A DNA stretch of 64,000 nt from RPRB01 sp035501615. Lineage in GTDB: Bacteria > Myxococcota > Myxococcia > Myxococcales > Myxococcaceae. The position numbers and the translations under genes were made by a program. The stretch spans positions 62,001 to 126,000 of the forward strand of contig DATJVY010000117.1 in assembly GCA_035501615.1 (NCBI GenBank), in the 5' to 3' direction. This document shows, piece after piece, positions 16,907-25,255 of this stretch (the stretch's first letter is position 1; every line of letters starts with the position of its first letter). Under the pieces are notes generated by a model that ran no database searches, had not been told where the DNA came from, and saw nothing but the letters and a program-made list of their open reading frames with translations.

Positions 16907-19489
16907 ATGCTGACGCGGAGAGGGCCAGGCGGAAGAGACGCCGGTGCGGCGCTCGTCGTGCCGTTCGAGTCGAGGGCCTGCGTGGTGCCGGCCGAGGTGG
17001 GCTGGAAGGCGGCCCGGCTGGCAAGGCTGATCCAGGAGGCCCCGCCGGACCAGGCCCGGTTCCGAGTGCCGGCCGGGGTCGCGGTGACCGCGGCTGCCCT
17101 CGTCGAGCACTGCGCCCGGCACCGGATCCGGATCGACGACGCGCCCGAGGCGGTCGCGGCGGCGATCCGGGAGGGCGATCTCCCGCCGCACCTCGCCTCT
17201 GCACTCGAGGACGCCAGCGCGCAGCTCGGGGCGGGCCCCTTCGCGGTGCGCTCGTCGGCGGTCGCCGAGGACGACGCCGATGGGTCGATGGCGGGCCTCC
17301 TCGAGACGCATCTGGGCGTCGACCGGGAGGACCTCGCACCTCGGCTCCGCGACTGCTGGGCATCGCTGTTCTCGCACAGGGCCCGGTCCTACCTCGCGCG
17401 GCCCGGCGCGTCCGCCCGCAGCGCCGATCTGCGCATGGGCGTCATCGTGCAGCGCCAGCTCGCGCCACGCTGGGCCGGGGTGCTCTTCACCGTGGATCCC
17501 TCCCGGCGCACGGGCGACACCATGGTGCTGGAGTGGGTCGAGGGCCTGGGCGAATCACTGGTCTCTGGCCGGGTGAGCCCTTCCCGCTTGCTCCTCTCGC
17601 GCCGGGAAGTGCGTCTCCCCGAAGACCTGCCTCCGACGCTCGCCCGCGCGCTGCGGGACTTGCATGCCCAGGCCATCCGGGCGGAACGACTGTTCGGCGA
17701 GCCCCTCGACCTCGAGTGGTGCGCCGACGACGAGGGTCTCCACCTCCTCCAGGCGCGACCGGTCACGGCGTTCGGCGGTCCGGGGACGAGCATCTGGTCG
17801 AGCGCCAACGTGGGCGAGAACTATCCAGCGGCGCTCAGCCCGTTCACCTGGTCGGTGGTCGATCGCTTCCGCGGCCGCTACGTCGAGTCCCTCGCCGACC
17901 GCCTGTGGGTCCCGGAGCAGTGCCGCGACGCGCTCCGACCGGTGTTCGACAACCTGCTCGGGGTCCACCGCGGCCGGGTGCACTACAACCTCTCCAGCTG
18001 GTACCGGCTGTTCGCGCGGATGCCCGCAGGGAAGCTTCTCCGCCGGGCCTTCGACCACTACATAGACCAGCCCGTGCCCCTCGCCGATCCCGGCGCCGAG
18101 CCGGACCTGCCCACGGTGCCGGCAGGGCGCATCGTGCCCGCGCTGCTCCGCCGTTACCTCGGGCTGGGTCGCTCCGTCGCGGCGTTCGTGCGGCGATTTC
18201 ACCACCATCGCCAGGGCTGGCGACGTCAGCTCGACGACGCCCGTTCTCCGGCCGCGGCTGGCCACGTCCTGGCGCAGATCACCGCATTCCTCGATCGCCA
18301 GTGGGGAGATGCTGCGCTGGCGGACTTCTCGGCGATGGTGTTTCCCGCGCTTCTCCAGGGGGTCGCGAAGGCCTGGCTGTCCCCGGAGGACGCCGCCCGT
18401 GCGCCGTGGCTTCTCCGTGGCCTCGGGCTGAAGAGCACCGAGGCGCTCCGGCTCCTCCACGCGCTCGGCGTCTGGGTCTCGGCGCGTCCGGAGCTCCTCG
18501 GACGACTGCACGCCGAGCGCGACGTGGAGCTGGTCGCCGCGCTCGAGGGGGAGGGACGAGCGCTGTGGGCGACCTTCCTCGAGCAGTTCGGCGGTCGCTG
18601 CTACCAGGAGCTGCTCCTGACCTCGCCCACCTTCGAGGAGCGGCCCGACCTGGCCTGGCAACTGGTCCGCGGGCTTCTCGCGGTCGGAGCTGCGGATCCG
18701 GCCGCTCGCGAGGCCGCGGAGGCGGAGGTGCGTGAGCGATGGACCCGGGAGATCCTCGGCCGGCTTTCGCTCTGGAAACGCCCGCTCTTCGCGCGACTCC
18801 TCCACGACGCGCAGCGGGCCATCGCCGCGCGCGAGGAGGTGCGTCTCTGCCAGAGCCTCCTGTACGGCGAGCTGCGGCGCGCGGCGCTGGCCGCCGGCCG
18901 GGGGCTGGTCGAGCGGGGGCGCCTGGAACGACCCGAGGACATCTTCCAGCTCGAGGCCGACGAGGTGCAGCGCCTCCTGCACGGTCGGTTCCTCTACCCG
19001 GAGACGCTTCCCGCGCTGATCCACGCGCGGCGGGAAGCTGGTTCGGCGGCACGTGCCGACCCCCGATCCCTCCCGTCGTGCTTCGTGCTGGATCAGGGGA
19101 GCGAGTATCAGTTCGGACCCGACGAGAGCTGCGGCCCCGTCCCGTCCGCGGGGGAGCGTGCCTGGCGCGGGCTGGGAGTCTCCTCCGGGAGAGTCATCGG
19201 CACGGTCCGGATCATCGTCGACCCCGTCGCGCAAGCCGGGCAGTTGCGCCCCGGAGAGGTGCTCGTGGCCAGGACGACCGACCCGGGCTGGACGCCGCTC
19301 TTCCTCATCGCCTCCGCGGCGGTGGTCGAGCGCGGGGGCATGCTCTCGCACGCGGCCATCGTCGCCCGCGAGGTCGGCATCCCGGTGGTCGTGGACGTGA
19401 CCCAGGCGACCAGCGCCCTCCGCGACGGCCAGCGCGTGCGCGTGGACGGCAGCACCGGCCTCGTGGAGATCGTCGGGGACCCGCAGTGA
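16907..19489 (+). CDS. PEP-synthase/rifampicin-phosphotransferase-like enzyme
   Basis: An 860-residue protein with the full three-part architecture of PEP-utilising phosphotransferases. The N-terminal ATP-grasp PEP/pyruvate-binding domain has VRSSAVAEDD near residue 114, then QRQLAPRWAGVLFTVDP and LLQARPVTAF. A central domain of about 450 residues follows, opening with SANVGENYPAALSPFTW as in rifampicin phosphotransferases. The C-terminal swivelling domain has the phospho-carrier histidine His815 in GGMLSHAAIVARE. It should cleave ATP to AMP and Pi and transfer the beta phosphate via the histidine to an unknown acceptor. It is coupled (TGATG) to a UbiA-like gene, which suggests a lipid or isoprenoid substrate rather than pyruvate. 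Confidence 0.82.
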   Translation: MLTRRGPGGRDAGAALVVPFESRACVVPAEVGWKAARLARLIQEAPPDQARFRVPAGVAVTAAALVEHCARHRIRIDDAPEAVAAAIREGDLPPHLASALEDASAQLGAGPFAVRSSAVAEDDADGSMAGLLETHLGVDREDLAPRLRDCWASLFSHRARSYLARPGASARSADLRMGVIVQRQLAPRWAGVLFTVDPSRRTGDTMVLEWVEGLGESLVSGRVSPSRLLLSRREVRLPEDLPPTLARALRDLHAQAIRAERLFGEPLDLEWCADDEGLHLLQARPVTAFGGPGTSIWSSANVGENYPAALSPFTWSVVDRFRGRYVESLADRLWVPEQCRDALRPVFDNLLGVHRGRVHYNLSSWYRLFARMPAGKLLRRAFDHYIDQPVPLADPGAEPDLPTVPAGRIVPALLRRYLGLGRSVAAFVRRFHHHRQGWRRQLDDARSPAAAGHVLAQITAFLDRQWGDAALADFSAMVFPALLQGVAKAWLSPEDAARAPWLLRGLGLKSTEALRLLHALGVWVSARPELLGRLHAERDVELVAALEGEGRALWATFLEQFGGRCYQELLLTSPTFEERPDLAWQLVRGLLAVGAADPAAREAAEAEVRERWTREILGRLSLWKRPLFARLLHDAQRAIAAREEVRLCQSLLYGELRRAALAAGRGLVERGRLERPEDIFQLEADEVQRLLHGRFLYPETLPALIHARREAGSAARADPRSLPSCFVLDQGSEYQFGPDESCGPVPSAGERAWRGLGVSSGRVIGTVRIIVDPVAQAGQLRPGEVLVARTTDPGWTPLFLIASAAVVERGGMLSHAAIVAREVGIPVVVDVTQATSALRDGQRVRVDGSTGLVEIVGDPQ

Positions 19490-20358
19490 TGCGCGCCGGG
19501 GTCGTCGCTCCCCATCGGCTTCTTCCAGGCCTCGTCGCCCTGCGACGCTTTGCCGCCGAGCGGTTCCCTCCCTGGGCCACCGCTCCCATGGCAGCGCTGC
19601 TCTACGCGGCTCCGGCCAGCCTGGGGCGTCCCGGGCCACTGGAAGCAGCGGGCGGCGCACTGGCGACCTTCCTCGGCCTCCTGTGCCTGCGGATCGCCGA
19701 CGACCTCGAGGACCTCGGCCACGATCGGCTGTTCCATCCCCGGCGCGGACTCTGCTTCGGGCGGATCGACCCGGCACGGCTTCGCGATGCCAGCCTGGCG
19801 CTCGTGACGGCCCTGGTCGTCCTCGAGTCGACGTCGATGTGGCGCCTTGGCTTCTTCCTCGGCGCCTGCGCCTTCTACCGAGCCTGGTACGGCTCCGGGA
19901 GAGCGCGGGTCCACGCCGTCGTGCGGCCGTTCCTCTCCAACCTCGTCTTCCCCTGCGCCGTCCTTCACGGGGCGGGTCCGGCGGCGTGGCGAGCGTCGGT
20001 CCCCCTGGCCCTCTACGCCTGGCTCGTGGCGGTGGCGCACGAGTTCGCCCACAACGTTCGGTCGGTGGAGGAGGACAGGTCGTCCGGCCCGGGCTACGCA
20101 CGTGCGCTGGGCACGCGCGGGACGGCCGTGCTCAGCGCTGCCCTGTTCACTGGCGCCACGGTCGCCGCCCTGTTGCTCTGGCAGATGCTGGGCAGGCCGC
20201 CAGCGTTCGGCACGGCGATCGCTGCTGCCGGCGCCGGCCTGGGATTCTTCCTGGCGCGACTGCTGCGCGAGCCGGGCTCACGGCATGCGGGCGCGCTCTA
20301 CCGGGCGGGAATTCTCTTCGGGCTGACCCCGGCGCTGGGTCTGCTCCTGCCTCGGTAG
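19489..20358 (+). CDS. UbiA-superfamily prenyltransferase-like membrane protein
   Basis: A 289-residue polytopic protein. The first acidic motif is IADDLEDLGHDR (residues 69-80) followed by HPRRGLCFG, closely matching the UbiA-type (N/D)DxxD...D motif and the following RP-rich loop. The second motif region HNVRSVEEDRSSGPGYA (188-204) is acidic but departs from the usual DxxDxxxD. UbiA enzymes transfer prenyl groups within the membrane. The ATG overlaps the upstream stop (TGATG). It converges on the CdsA-like gene with a 17-bp gap. I am fairly sure of the fold, less so of activity. Confidence 0.7.
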   Translation: MRAGVVAPHRLLPGLVALRRFAAERFPPWATAPMAALLYAAPASLGRPGPLEAAGGALATFLGLLCLRIADDLEDLGHDRLFHPRRGLCFGRIDPARLRDASLALVTALVVLESTSMWRLGFFLGACAFYRAWYGSGRARVHAVVRPFLSNLVFPCAVLHGAGPAAWRASVPLALYAWLVAVAHEFAHNVRSVEEDRSSGPGYARALGTRGTAVLSAALFTGATVAALLLWQMLGRPPAFGTAIAAAGAGLGFFLARLLREPGSRHAGALYRAGILFGLTPALGLLLPR

Positions 20359-20375
20359 CGGGGCGGCACAGCCGG

Positions 20376-21287
20376 TCAGCCGGGCAGCCAGAGCAGCGGC
20401 CGTGCCGCGAGGAGGAGGTAGCTGCAGGCGGCGCTCACCAGGAAGCTGTCGAGGCGGTCGAGCAACCCTCCGTGAGCCGGCAGCAGCGCCCGGAAGTCCT
20501 TGCATCCCACGTCGCGCTTGATGGCGGAGAACACCAGATCGCCCAGGACCGCCGCGAGCGCCGCAAGGAACGCGAAGGCGGCGCGCCACACCCCATCACC
20601 GTCGAGCAGCGGGGCGAAGGCGATCGCCGCCGCCGCCGAGGCGAGGAGGCCCCCGAGGAAGCCCTCGAACGTCTTTCTCGGGCTGAGGCGGGCGAAGAAC
20701 GGCGTCCTGCCGAAGCTACGCCCGGCGGTCTCTGCGCCGGCATCGTTGAACGCGACCAGGAGGAAGAGGAACGCCGCGCAGCCCGCATGCTCACCGCGAA
20801 GGCGGATGACGTAGGCGGGCAAGAGACCCGCGAGCAGAGCGGCCAGGGCCACCGCCCCGGCGGAGGCGCACGCCCCGGCCGGCCGCTGCAAGTACACGGG
20901 CAACGCGGCTGCCACGAGGAGCACCACCACCAGTGCCTGGATCTCTGCACCGGCCGGCCCGGCGACGGCGGCGATCGCCATCGCCCCGCCCACGGCCAGC
21001 CAGCGATAGGGGCGCTGCTCGGGGCCGGGCGCGAGGAGCACCAGCGTCAGCTCGCGGCTCGCCATCCCCGCCACCGCGACCATTGCCACCTTGAGCCACG
21101 GGCCGCCCAGGGCGATGAGCGCCAGCGTCAGGTGGACCACCACGGCGAAGACGCCCAGCTTGATCCACAGCGAACGTTGCACGCCTGGCGGCTGTGGGAT
21201 CCAGCGCGGACAGAGGAGCAGCCAGAGGGCCAGCACCGCGAGAAAGGCATCCAGGCGCACCCAGGTCGACAGGCTCAGCGAGGTCAT
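20376..21287 (-). CDS. CdsA-type phosphatidate cytidylyltransferase
   Basis: A 303-residue membrane enzyme with about eight helices and the complete CDP-diglyceride synthase signature near the C terminus: SAIKRDVGCKDF (254-265) followed by PAHGGLLDRLDS (270-281). It would form a CDP-activated lipid from CTP and a phosphatidate-like lipid. The open frame continues upstream, but the ATG at 21287 overlaps the stop of the HMGR-kinase gene (TGATG), so the two are translationally coupled. A housekeeping cdsA usually sits with uppS/dxr, so this may be a specialised copy. Confidence 0.88.
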   Translation of the reverse strand: MTSLSLSTWVRLDAFLAVLALWLLLCPRWIPQPPGVQRSLWIKLGVFAVVVHLTLALIALGGPWLKVAMVAVAGMASRELTLVLLAPGPEQRPYRWLAVGGAMAIAAVAGPAGAEIQALVVVLLVAAALPVYLQRPAGACASAGAVALAALLAGLLPAYVIRLRGEHAGCAAFLFLLVAFNDAGAETAGRSFGRTPFFARLSPRKTFEGFLGGLLASAAAAIAFAPLLDGDGVWRAAFAFLAALAAVLGDLVFSAIKRDVGCKDFRALLPAHGGLLDRLDSFLVSAACSYLLLAARPLLWLPG

Positions 21288-23746
21288 CACGGTGCTCCTC
21301 CTGCCCGGCGGAGAGCAACCGGGCGGAGCGCCGGTCGCGTGCATTCCTCGCCCTCCTCGATGCGGAGGAGATGGCGCGCGGAGGTGAGGACGCGCTCGAG
21401 GAAGGCGCAGGGGCGAAACGCGTGCACCAGCTGGTAGAGCGAGAGACGGGTGACCAGGAAGTCGCGGAGCGCGAGATGGTAGCCGCGCCGCCACTTGGCC
21501 GCGTCGATGGTGGCGCCGGCGTGGCGCGAGAGCTCGTGCCGGTGCAGCTCGATCAGCCCATCCACCGTCGACGGCGCGACGTCGGCGGGGAGCACGAACG
21601 CCAGGAGCTCGGCCAGGTCACGCTGCGGAACCTGGATCTCGGCCAGCTCCCAGTCCCAGGCGCAGAGGCGCAATCCCGAGGGATCACGGCGGAAGGCGAG
21701 GTTCCGGGGATTGAAGTCGCCGTGGATCAGGGTGCGAGGCATCTGCTCCAGCTCCCGGCACCCGTCGGGCAAGGAGCTCACCAGTCGCTGGTGCAGGTGC
21801 CGCTCCGGGAGCCCGTACCAGTCCGGAAACTCGCCGGCGGCGTGGTCCAGCGCCTCGCTCCACAGCTCGACCATCGAGGCCCGCGCCCCGGAGTCCACCA
21901 CCTCGCCGAGCCAGGGCTCCTGGCGGAGCGCCGCCTCGCGGCCGTACCAGATGGAGTGCACCTCGGCGATGCCCCGCACCGCCGCCTCCACGTGGGGCAG
22001 GGTCCAGCCGCGGAGGTCGTCCGCGCTGTCCTTGAGCTCGACGTCGCGGAGCAGCTCGAGCACCAGGACGTACAGCTCGCGCGCGTCGTCGCGCAGGACC
22101 TGGTACAGCGCGGGGGCGTGACGGGTGAAGCGCGGGTCGGCCTGCTGGTAGACGCCCAGCTCGCGCAGGTGGCAGCCGGCGATGCTGCTGTGCCGGGCGA
22201 AGCGCCGGTGAAGCTCCCCCAGCCGCGTCCCGCACATCGAGGCGACCAGGTGGGTCATCAGCAGCACCTCCTGATCGAGCGGCTTGATCCGGACCAGGAC
22301 ATCGCGGTGGCCCGGGCCCGATCGCAGGGAGGAGTACTGGAGCCGGCGAGGGAGCTGTCCCACCAGCCGGCCCGCGGTGGGCCGGGTCATGTCGGAGAGG
22401 AGGCTCCCTCCGAGGTCGACGTCCTCGACGGGAGCGACCGCCGTCACCTCGAGGGCCTCGTCGGCGAGCACCCGTCGCAGCCCGGGCTGGAAGAGCTGCG
22501 GCACCAGATCGGCCTCGCCGAACGGCCTGACCGGGCGGTTCCGTCCCATCCGCTCGTGGGCGGCGGCGAACTGGCCGCCGGCGACCGCCGCCAGGGTCGA
22601 GAGATCGAGCGCCAGAGAGAATCCGGCGATGATCTCGGCGAGACGGTCGACGCCGCCGCTCCCCGCGCACCCCACCAGCTCGAGCAGCTCCTGCTGCGCG
22701 GGAAGGTGCGTCCCGCCGCCCACCGTTCCCACGATCAGCGACGGCAAGGTCATGCTGACCTGCACCCCGCCCGGGGCTGCTTGCATCGTGAGCTGCGCCA
22801 GGGACGACTCGTGGACGCAGGCGACGTCCTGGCCGGTGGCGATGAACGCGCCGGCCACCACGTTGGCGACGTTCACGTTGTGGCCGATCATCCCCACTTG
22901 GACGGCTGCCTCCATGCTCCGGTGGTAAGCGAAGAGCAGCTGCTCCGCGGAGACCTTGAGCACCCTCCGGCAGACCGGATCGGCGACCGCGGCCGAGGCG
23001 ATGACTCGAAGCCCGCGTCCCCCCAGCCAGGAGGCGAAGCCCACCTTCTTGTCCAGGCTGGCGTTGCTCTCGACGTAGAAGGCCTCCGGCGCGATCGACG
23101 GGTCATGGCGGAGCTGCCGGTCGATGAAGCGGCACAGGTGCCAGGCGCAGGCGGTGGACATGTTCTGTCCGGCCGCATCCCCGGTCTCGAACACGAACCG
23201 GACCACGACGTTGATCCCCAGCATCAGTGGCTGAACCGCGACCAGCCTCGCGTGCCGCGAGACATCCCGCGTCCTCTCTTGAAGTTCCCCGAGGTGGCCC
23301 TGGAGCCATGCGCAGAAGCCTCCCGCCGCGCCGAAGCTGCCGAAGGTGAAGAGGGGCGCGCGCGTCATCTGACGGCCCAGGACCCGCGCCTCGACGCCGC
23401 CGGATTCGGTGAGCGCCAGGGCCCCCCGGCTGGCGCTGGAAACGAGCGCGCCCTCGGTGGTGGCCAGGGGGAGGAAGAAGGACCCCTGGGCGGCGGCGCC
23501 AGCGAGCTGGAGCGGCCCGGCCACGCCCACCGGGACCTCCACTCCGCCGATCAGCGCCTCCACGTTGCTGCAGAGCCTGGTGGCGTCCAGCGTCGTCCTC
23601 TCCAGGCGAAGCAGGGGCACTCCGGTCAGGCGCCGGAGATGATCGAGCCGCGCCAGCCGCGCTGCCTCCGTGTGCTCGCCGCGTCGCGGAAGCCTGCGGC
23701 GCTCGAAATCTTCGGTGCACCTCGAGATGCCCAGGGGTCTGTCCAT
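21287..23746 (-). CDS. Class I HMG-CoA reductase fused to an APH-like kinase domain
   Basis: An 819-residue two-domain protein. Residues 50-405 are a class I-type HMG-CoA reductase: VPVGVAGPL (71-79), ATTEG with catalytic Glu98, the cofactor motif GDAAGQNMS (189-197), DKK with Lys233, GQD with Asp307, VGTVGGGT (339-346) and the catalytic His397 in AAAHERMGRN. All four catalytic residues are kept. Residues 470-800 are an aminoglycoside-phosphotransferase/choline-kinase-like domain with Lys488, the catalytic loop HGDFNPRN (Asp677, Asn682) and the metal-binding Asp698 in AWDWE. The reductase should make mevalonate; the kinase substrate is unknown. It shares an operon with the CdsA-like gene and is divergent from sigma copy 2. 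I know of no standard family with this architecture. Confidence 0.88.
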   Translation of the reverse strand: MDRPLGISRCTEDFERRRLPRRGEHTEAARLARLDHLRRLTGVPLLRLERTTLDATRLCSNVEALIGGVEVPVGVAGPLQLAGAAAQGSFFLPLATTEGALVSSASRGALALTESGGVEARVLGRQMTRAPLFTFGSFGAAGGFCAWLQGHLGELQERTRDVSRHARLVAVQPLMLGINVVVRFVFETGDAAGQNMSTACAWHLCRFIDRQLRHDPSIAPEAFYVESNASLDKKVGFASWLGGRGLRVIASAAVADPVCRRVLKVSAEQLLFAYHRSMEAAVQVGMIGHNVNVANVVAGAFIATGQDVACVHESSLAQLTMQAAPGGVQVSMTLPSLIVGTVGGGTHLPAQQELLELVGCAGSGGVDRLAEIIAGFSLALDLSTLAAVAGGQFAAAHERMGRNRPVRPFGEADLVPQLFQPGLRRVLADEALEVTAVAPVEDVDLGGSLLSDMTRPTAGRLVGQLPRRLQYSSLRSGPGHRDVLVRIKPLDQEVLLMTHLVASMCGTRLGELHRRFARHSSIAGCHLRELGVYQQADPRFTRHAPALYQVLRDDARELYVLVLELLRDVELKDSADDLRGWTLPHVEAAVRGIAEVHSIWYGREAALRQEPWLGEVVDSGARASMVELWSEALDHAAGEFPDWYGLPERHLHQRLVSSLPDGCRELEQMPRTLIHGDFNPRNLAFRRDPSGLRLCAWDWELAEIQVPQRDLAELLAFVLPADVAPSTVDGLIELHRHELSRHAGATIDAAKWRRGYHLALRDFLVTRLSLYQLVHAFRPCAFLERVLTSARHLLRIEEGEECTRPALRPVALRRAGGAP

Positions 23747-23840
23747 CGGCCTCTTCCTCTGCTGTTCGAGGAGACCGAGAGGCCAGCCGGCGCTTGTGAG
23801 CCGTGGATCAGCGAGACGGCAGAGGACTATCGTTTCCAGC

Positions 23841-24449
23841 GTGGGTGGATCGCCCGATCAGGAGCGTGAGGTCCGTGCCCTCTTGAAGGTTCGTCGCCTC
23901 GAACCCGCGGCGACGCTCGCGTTGCGGACGTACGGGCCCGAGCTCTACGGATTCCTCGCCAGCCAGCTCGGAAACGAGGCCGACACCGCCGAGGTGTTCT
24001 CCCAGCTCACCGAGGACCTCTGGCGAGGTCTTCCGCGATTCGAGTGGCGCTGCACGCTGCGGACCTGGCTGTATCTCCTGGCGCGACATGCGGCCTCTCG
24101 CTTCCGGTCCTCGCCCTGGAACCGAGGCGGCCGCACCGGGGACTCGAGGCTCGACGCGCAGATCGCGGAGGTGCGCAGCCGCACCGAGCCCTGGCTTCGC
24201 ACCGAGGTCAAGGACCGGCTGAGGCGGCTGCGCGATTCGCTCGCCCCCGACGACCGCCTCCTCCTGATCCTGCGCCTCGACCGCCAGCTGGCGTGGAACG
24301 AGGTGGCGCTGGTGACCCTGGGCGAGCAGACCGCCACCGCGGATGCGCTGAAGCGAGAGTCGGCCCGGCTGAGGAAGCGCTTCCAGGATCTCAAGGAGGA
24401 GCTGGCGGTCCGGGCTCGCCGCGAGGGCCTCCTCGAGGGCGAGCGCTGA
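23841..24449 (+). CDS. ECF-type sigma factor, copy 2
   Basis: A 202-residue sigma70-family protein paralogous to the one at 16240. Region 2 is seen in FSQLTEDLWRGLPRFEWRCTLR with the helix WLYLLARHAASRF, and region 4 in LLILRLDRQLAWNEVALV with a basic recognition end. The frame is open from 23670, but comparison with copy 1 places the start at the GTG at 23841, which leaves 94 bp to the divergent HMGR-kinase gene. That gap must hold the promoters of both, so autoregulation and control of the HMGR operon are plausible. Confidence 0.8.
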   Translation: MGGSPDQEREVRALLKVRRLEPAATLALRTYGPELYGFLASQLGNEADTAEVFSQLTEDLWRGLPRFEWRCTLRTWLYLLARHAASRFRSSPWNRGGRTGDSRLDAQIAEVRSRTEPWLRTEVKDRLRRLRDSLAPDDRLLLILRLDRQLAWNEVALVTLGEQTATADALKRESARLRKRFQDLKEELAVRARREGLLEGER

Positions 24450-24493
24450 CACCCGAGGCGACACGCAGCGGGGATGCAGATGCAGGTTGCAAC

Positions 24494-24517
24494 GCCCCCG
24501 TCCTGGGAGTCGGGGGC
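24494..24517 (+). terminator. GC hairpin after sigma copy 2
   Basis: GCCCCCG (24494-24500) pairs with CGGGGGC (24511-24517) around a 10-base loop, 44 bp after the sigma stop. No T tract follows, so termination is only suggested. Confidence 0.35.
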
Positions 24518-24529
24518 CATCGAGGGCGC

Positions 24530-24556
24530 TTGACGCCCGCTTCTCGATCGTATTAG
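24530..24556 (+). promoter_or_regulatory. Candidate promoter for the TetR operon
   Basis: TTGACG (24530-24535) and TATTAG (24551-24556) lie 15 bp apart, 31 bp before the TetR start, inside one of the few AT-richer patches of the window. The spacer is shorter than the usual 17, so this is a moderate match to a sigma70 promoter. CCAAGGC is repeated directly just downstream and might be an operator half-site. Confidence 0.4.
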
Positions 24557-24586
24557 TCACTTGCCCAAGGCACTCGACCAAGGCGC

Positions 24587-25255
24587 ATGACCAACGCAGA
24601 GCGAGCGGCGGCCTCCTCGAACCGCCAGGACACCGAGCAGAAGTTCCTCGACGCCGCCGAGAGGCTGCTGGTGCGGGTCGGATACGCGGGGGTCACCACC
24701 CGGGCCCTGGCCGCCGAGGCAGGCGCCAACCAGGGCCTGGTCCACTACTACTTTGGCTCCATCGAGGAGGTCATGCTCCGCGTGCTCAACCGCTTCACCG
24801 AGCGGCTGATCGCTCGCCAGCGGGCGATGTACGCGGCGGACGTGCCCTTCCTCGAGAAGTGGCGGACGGCCTGGCGGTTCCAGGAGGAGGACCTGGCCGC
24901 CGGCTACCCGAAGATCTGGTTCGAGCTGCAGGCGCTGGCCTGGAACCGCCCCGAGTTCGCCGCGCGCGTCGCGGCGGTGAACGCCGAGTGGCGCTCGGTG
25001 CTGCGCGAGGCCTTCGGTCGGGCCGTGCGCGAGTACGGGAAGGAGAAGGAGCTGCCGGTGGAGGCAGTGACCGCGATGGTGGAGACCTTTGCGCTCGGCT
25101 ACATGCTCGAGCGCCTCTCGGGGATCCGGGAGGGGCACGAGGCGCTCCTCGCCTGGGTCGACGGGTGGATCGAGTCTTTGGAACGGGGGAAGCGTGATGG
25201 GCCACGCCGAACCAAGCGTGTCAGGAAGAACGTTCGCAAGCGCGAGCGCCGGTAG
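24587..25255 (+). CDS. TetR-family transcriptional regulator
   Basis: A 222-residue repressor-type protein. The N-terminal HTH is standard: FLDAAERLLVRVGYAGVTTR, then ALAAEAGANQGLVHYYFGS. The ligand-binding domain is helical and the C terminus is strongly basic. The gene overlaps the following hydrolase/glycosyltransferase fusion by 59 bp in another frame, so the regulator and its likely target are co-transcribed. Ligand unknown; a hydrophobic substrate of the downstream enzyme is a reasonable guess. Confidence 0.9.
   Translation: MTNAERAAASSNRQDTEQKFLDAAERLLVRVGYAGVTTRALAAEAGANQGLVHYYFGSIEEVMLRVLNRFTERLIARQRAMYAADVPFLEKWRTAWRFQEEDLAAGYPKIWFELQALAWNRPEFAARVAAVNAEWRSVLREAFGRAVREYGKEKELPVEAVTAMVETFALGYMLERLSGIREGHEALLAWVDGWIESLERGKRDGPRRTKRVRKNVRKRERR

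Noticed and set aside
16907..19489. Annotation as a rifampicin-resistance gene
   Set aside because: The architecture is shared by PEP synthases and many uncharacterised phosphotransferases; coupling to a UbiA-like gene argues against an antibiotic-inactivation role, and no substrate-specific residues can be read with confidence.
21194..23869. Long plus-strand open frame (891 codons) opposite the HMGR-kinase gene
   Set aside because: The minus-strand frame carries every HMGR and kinase motif. The plus-strand translation is low-complexity and lacks any recognisable family.
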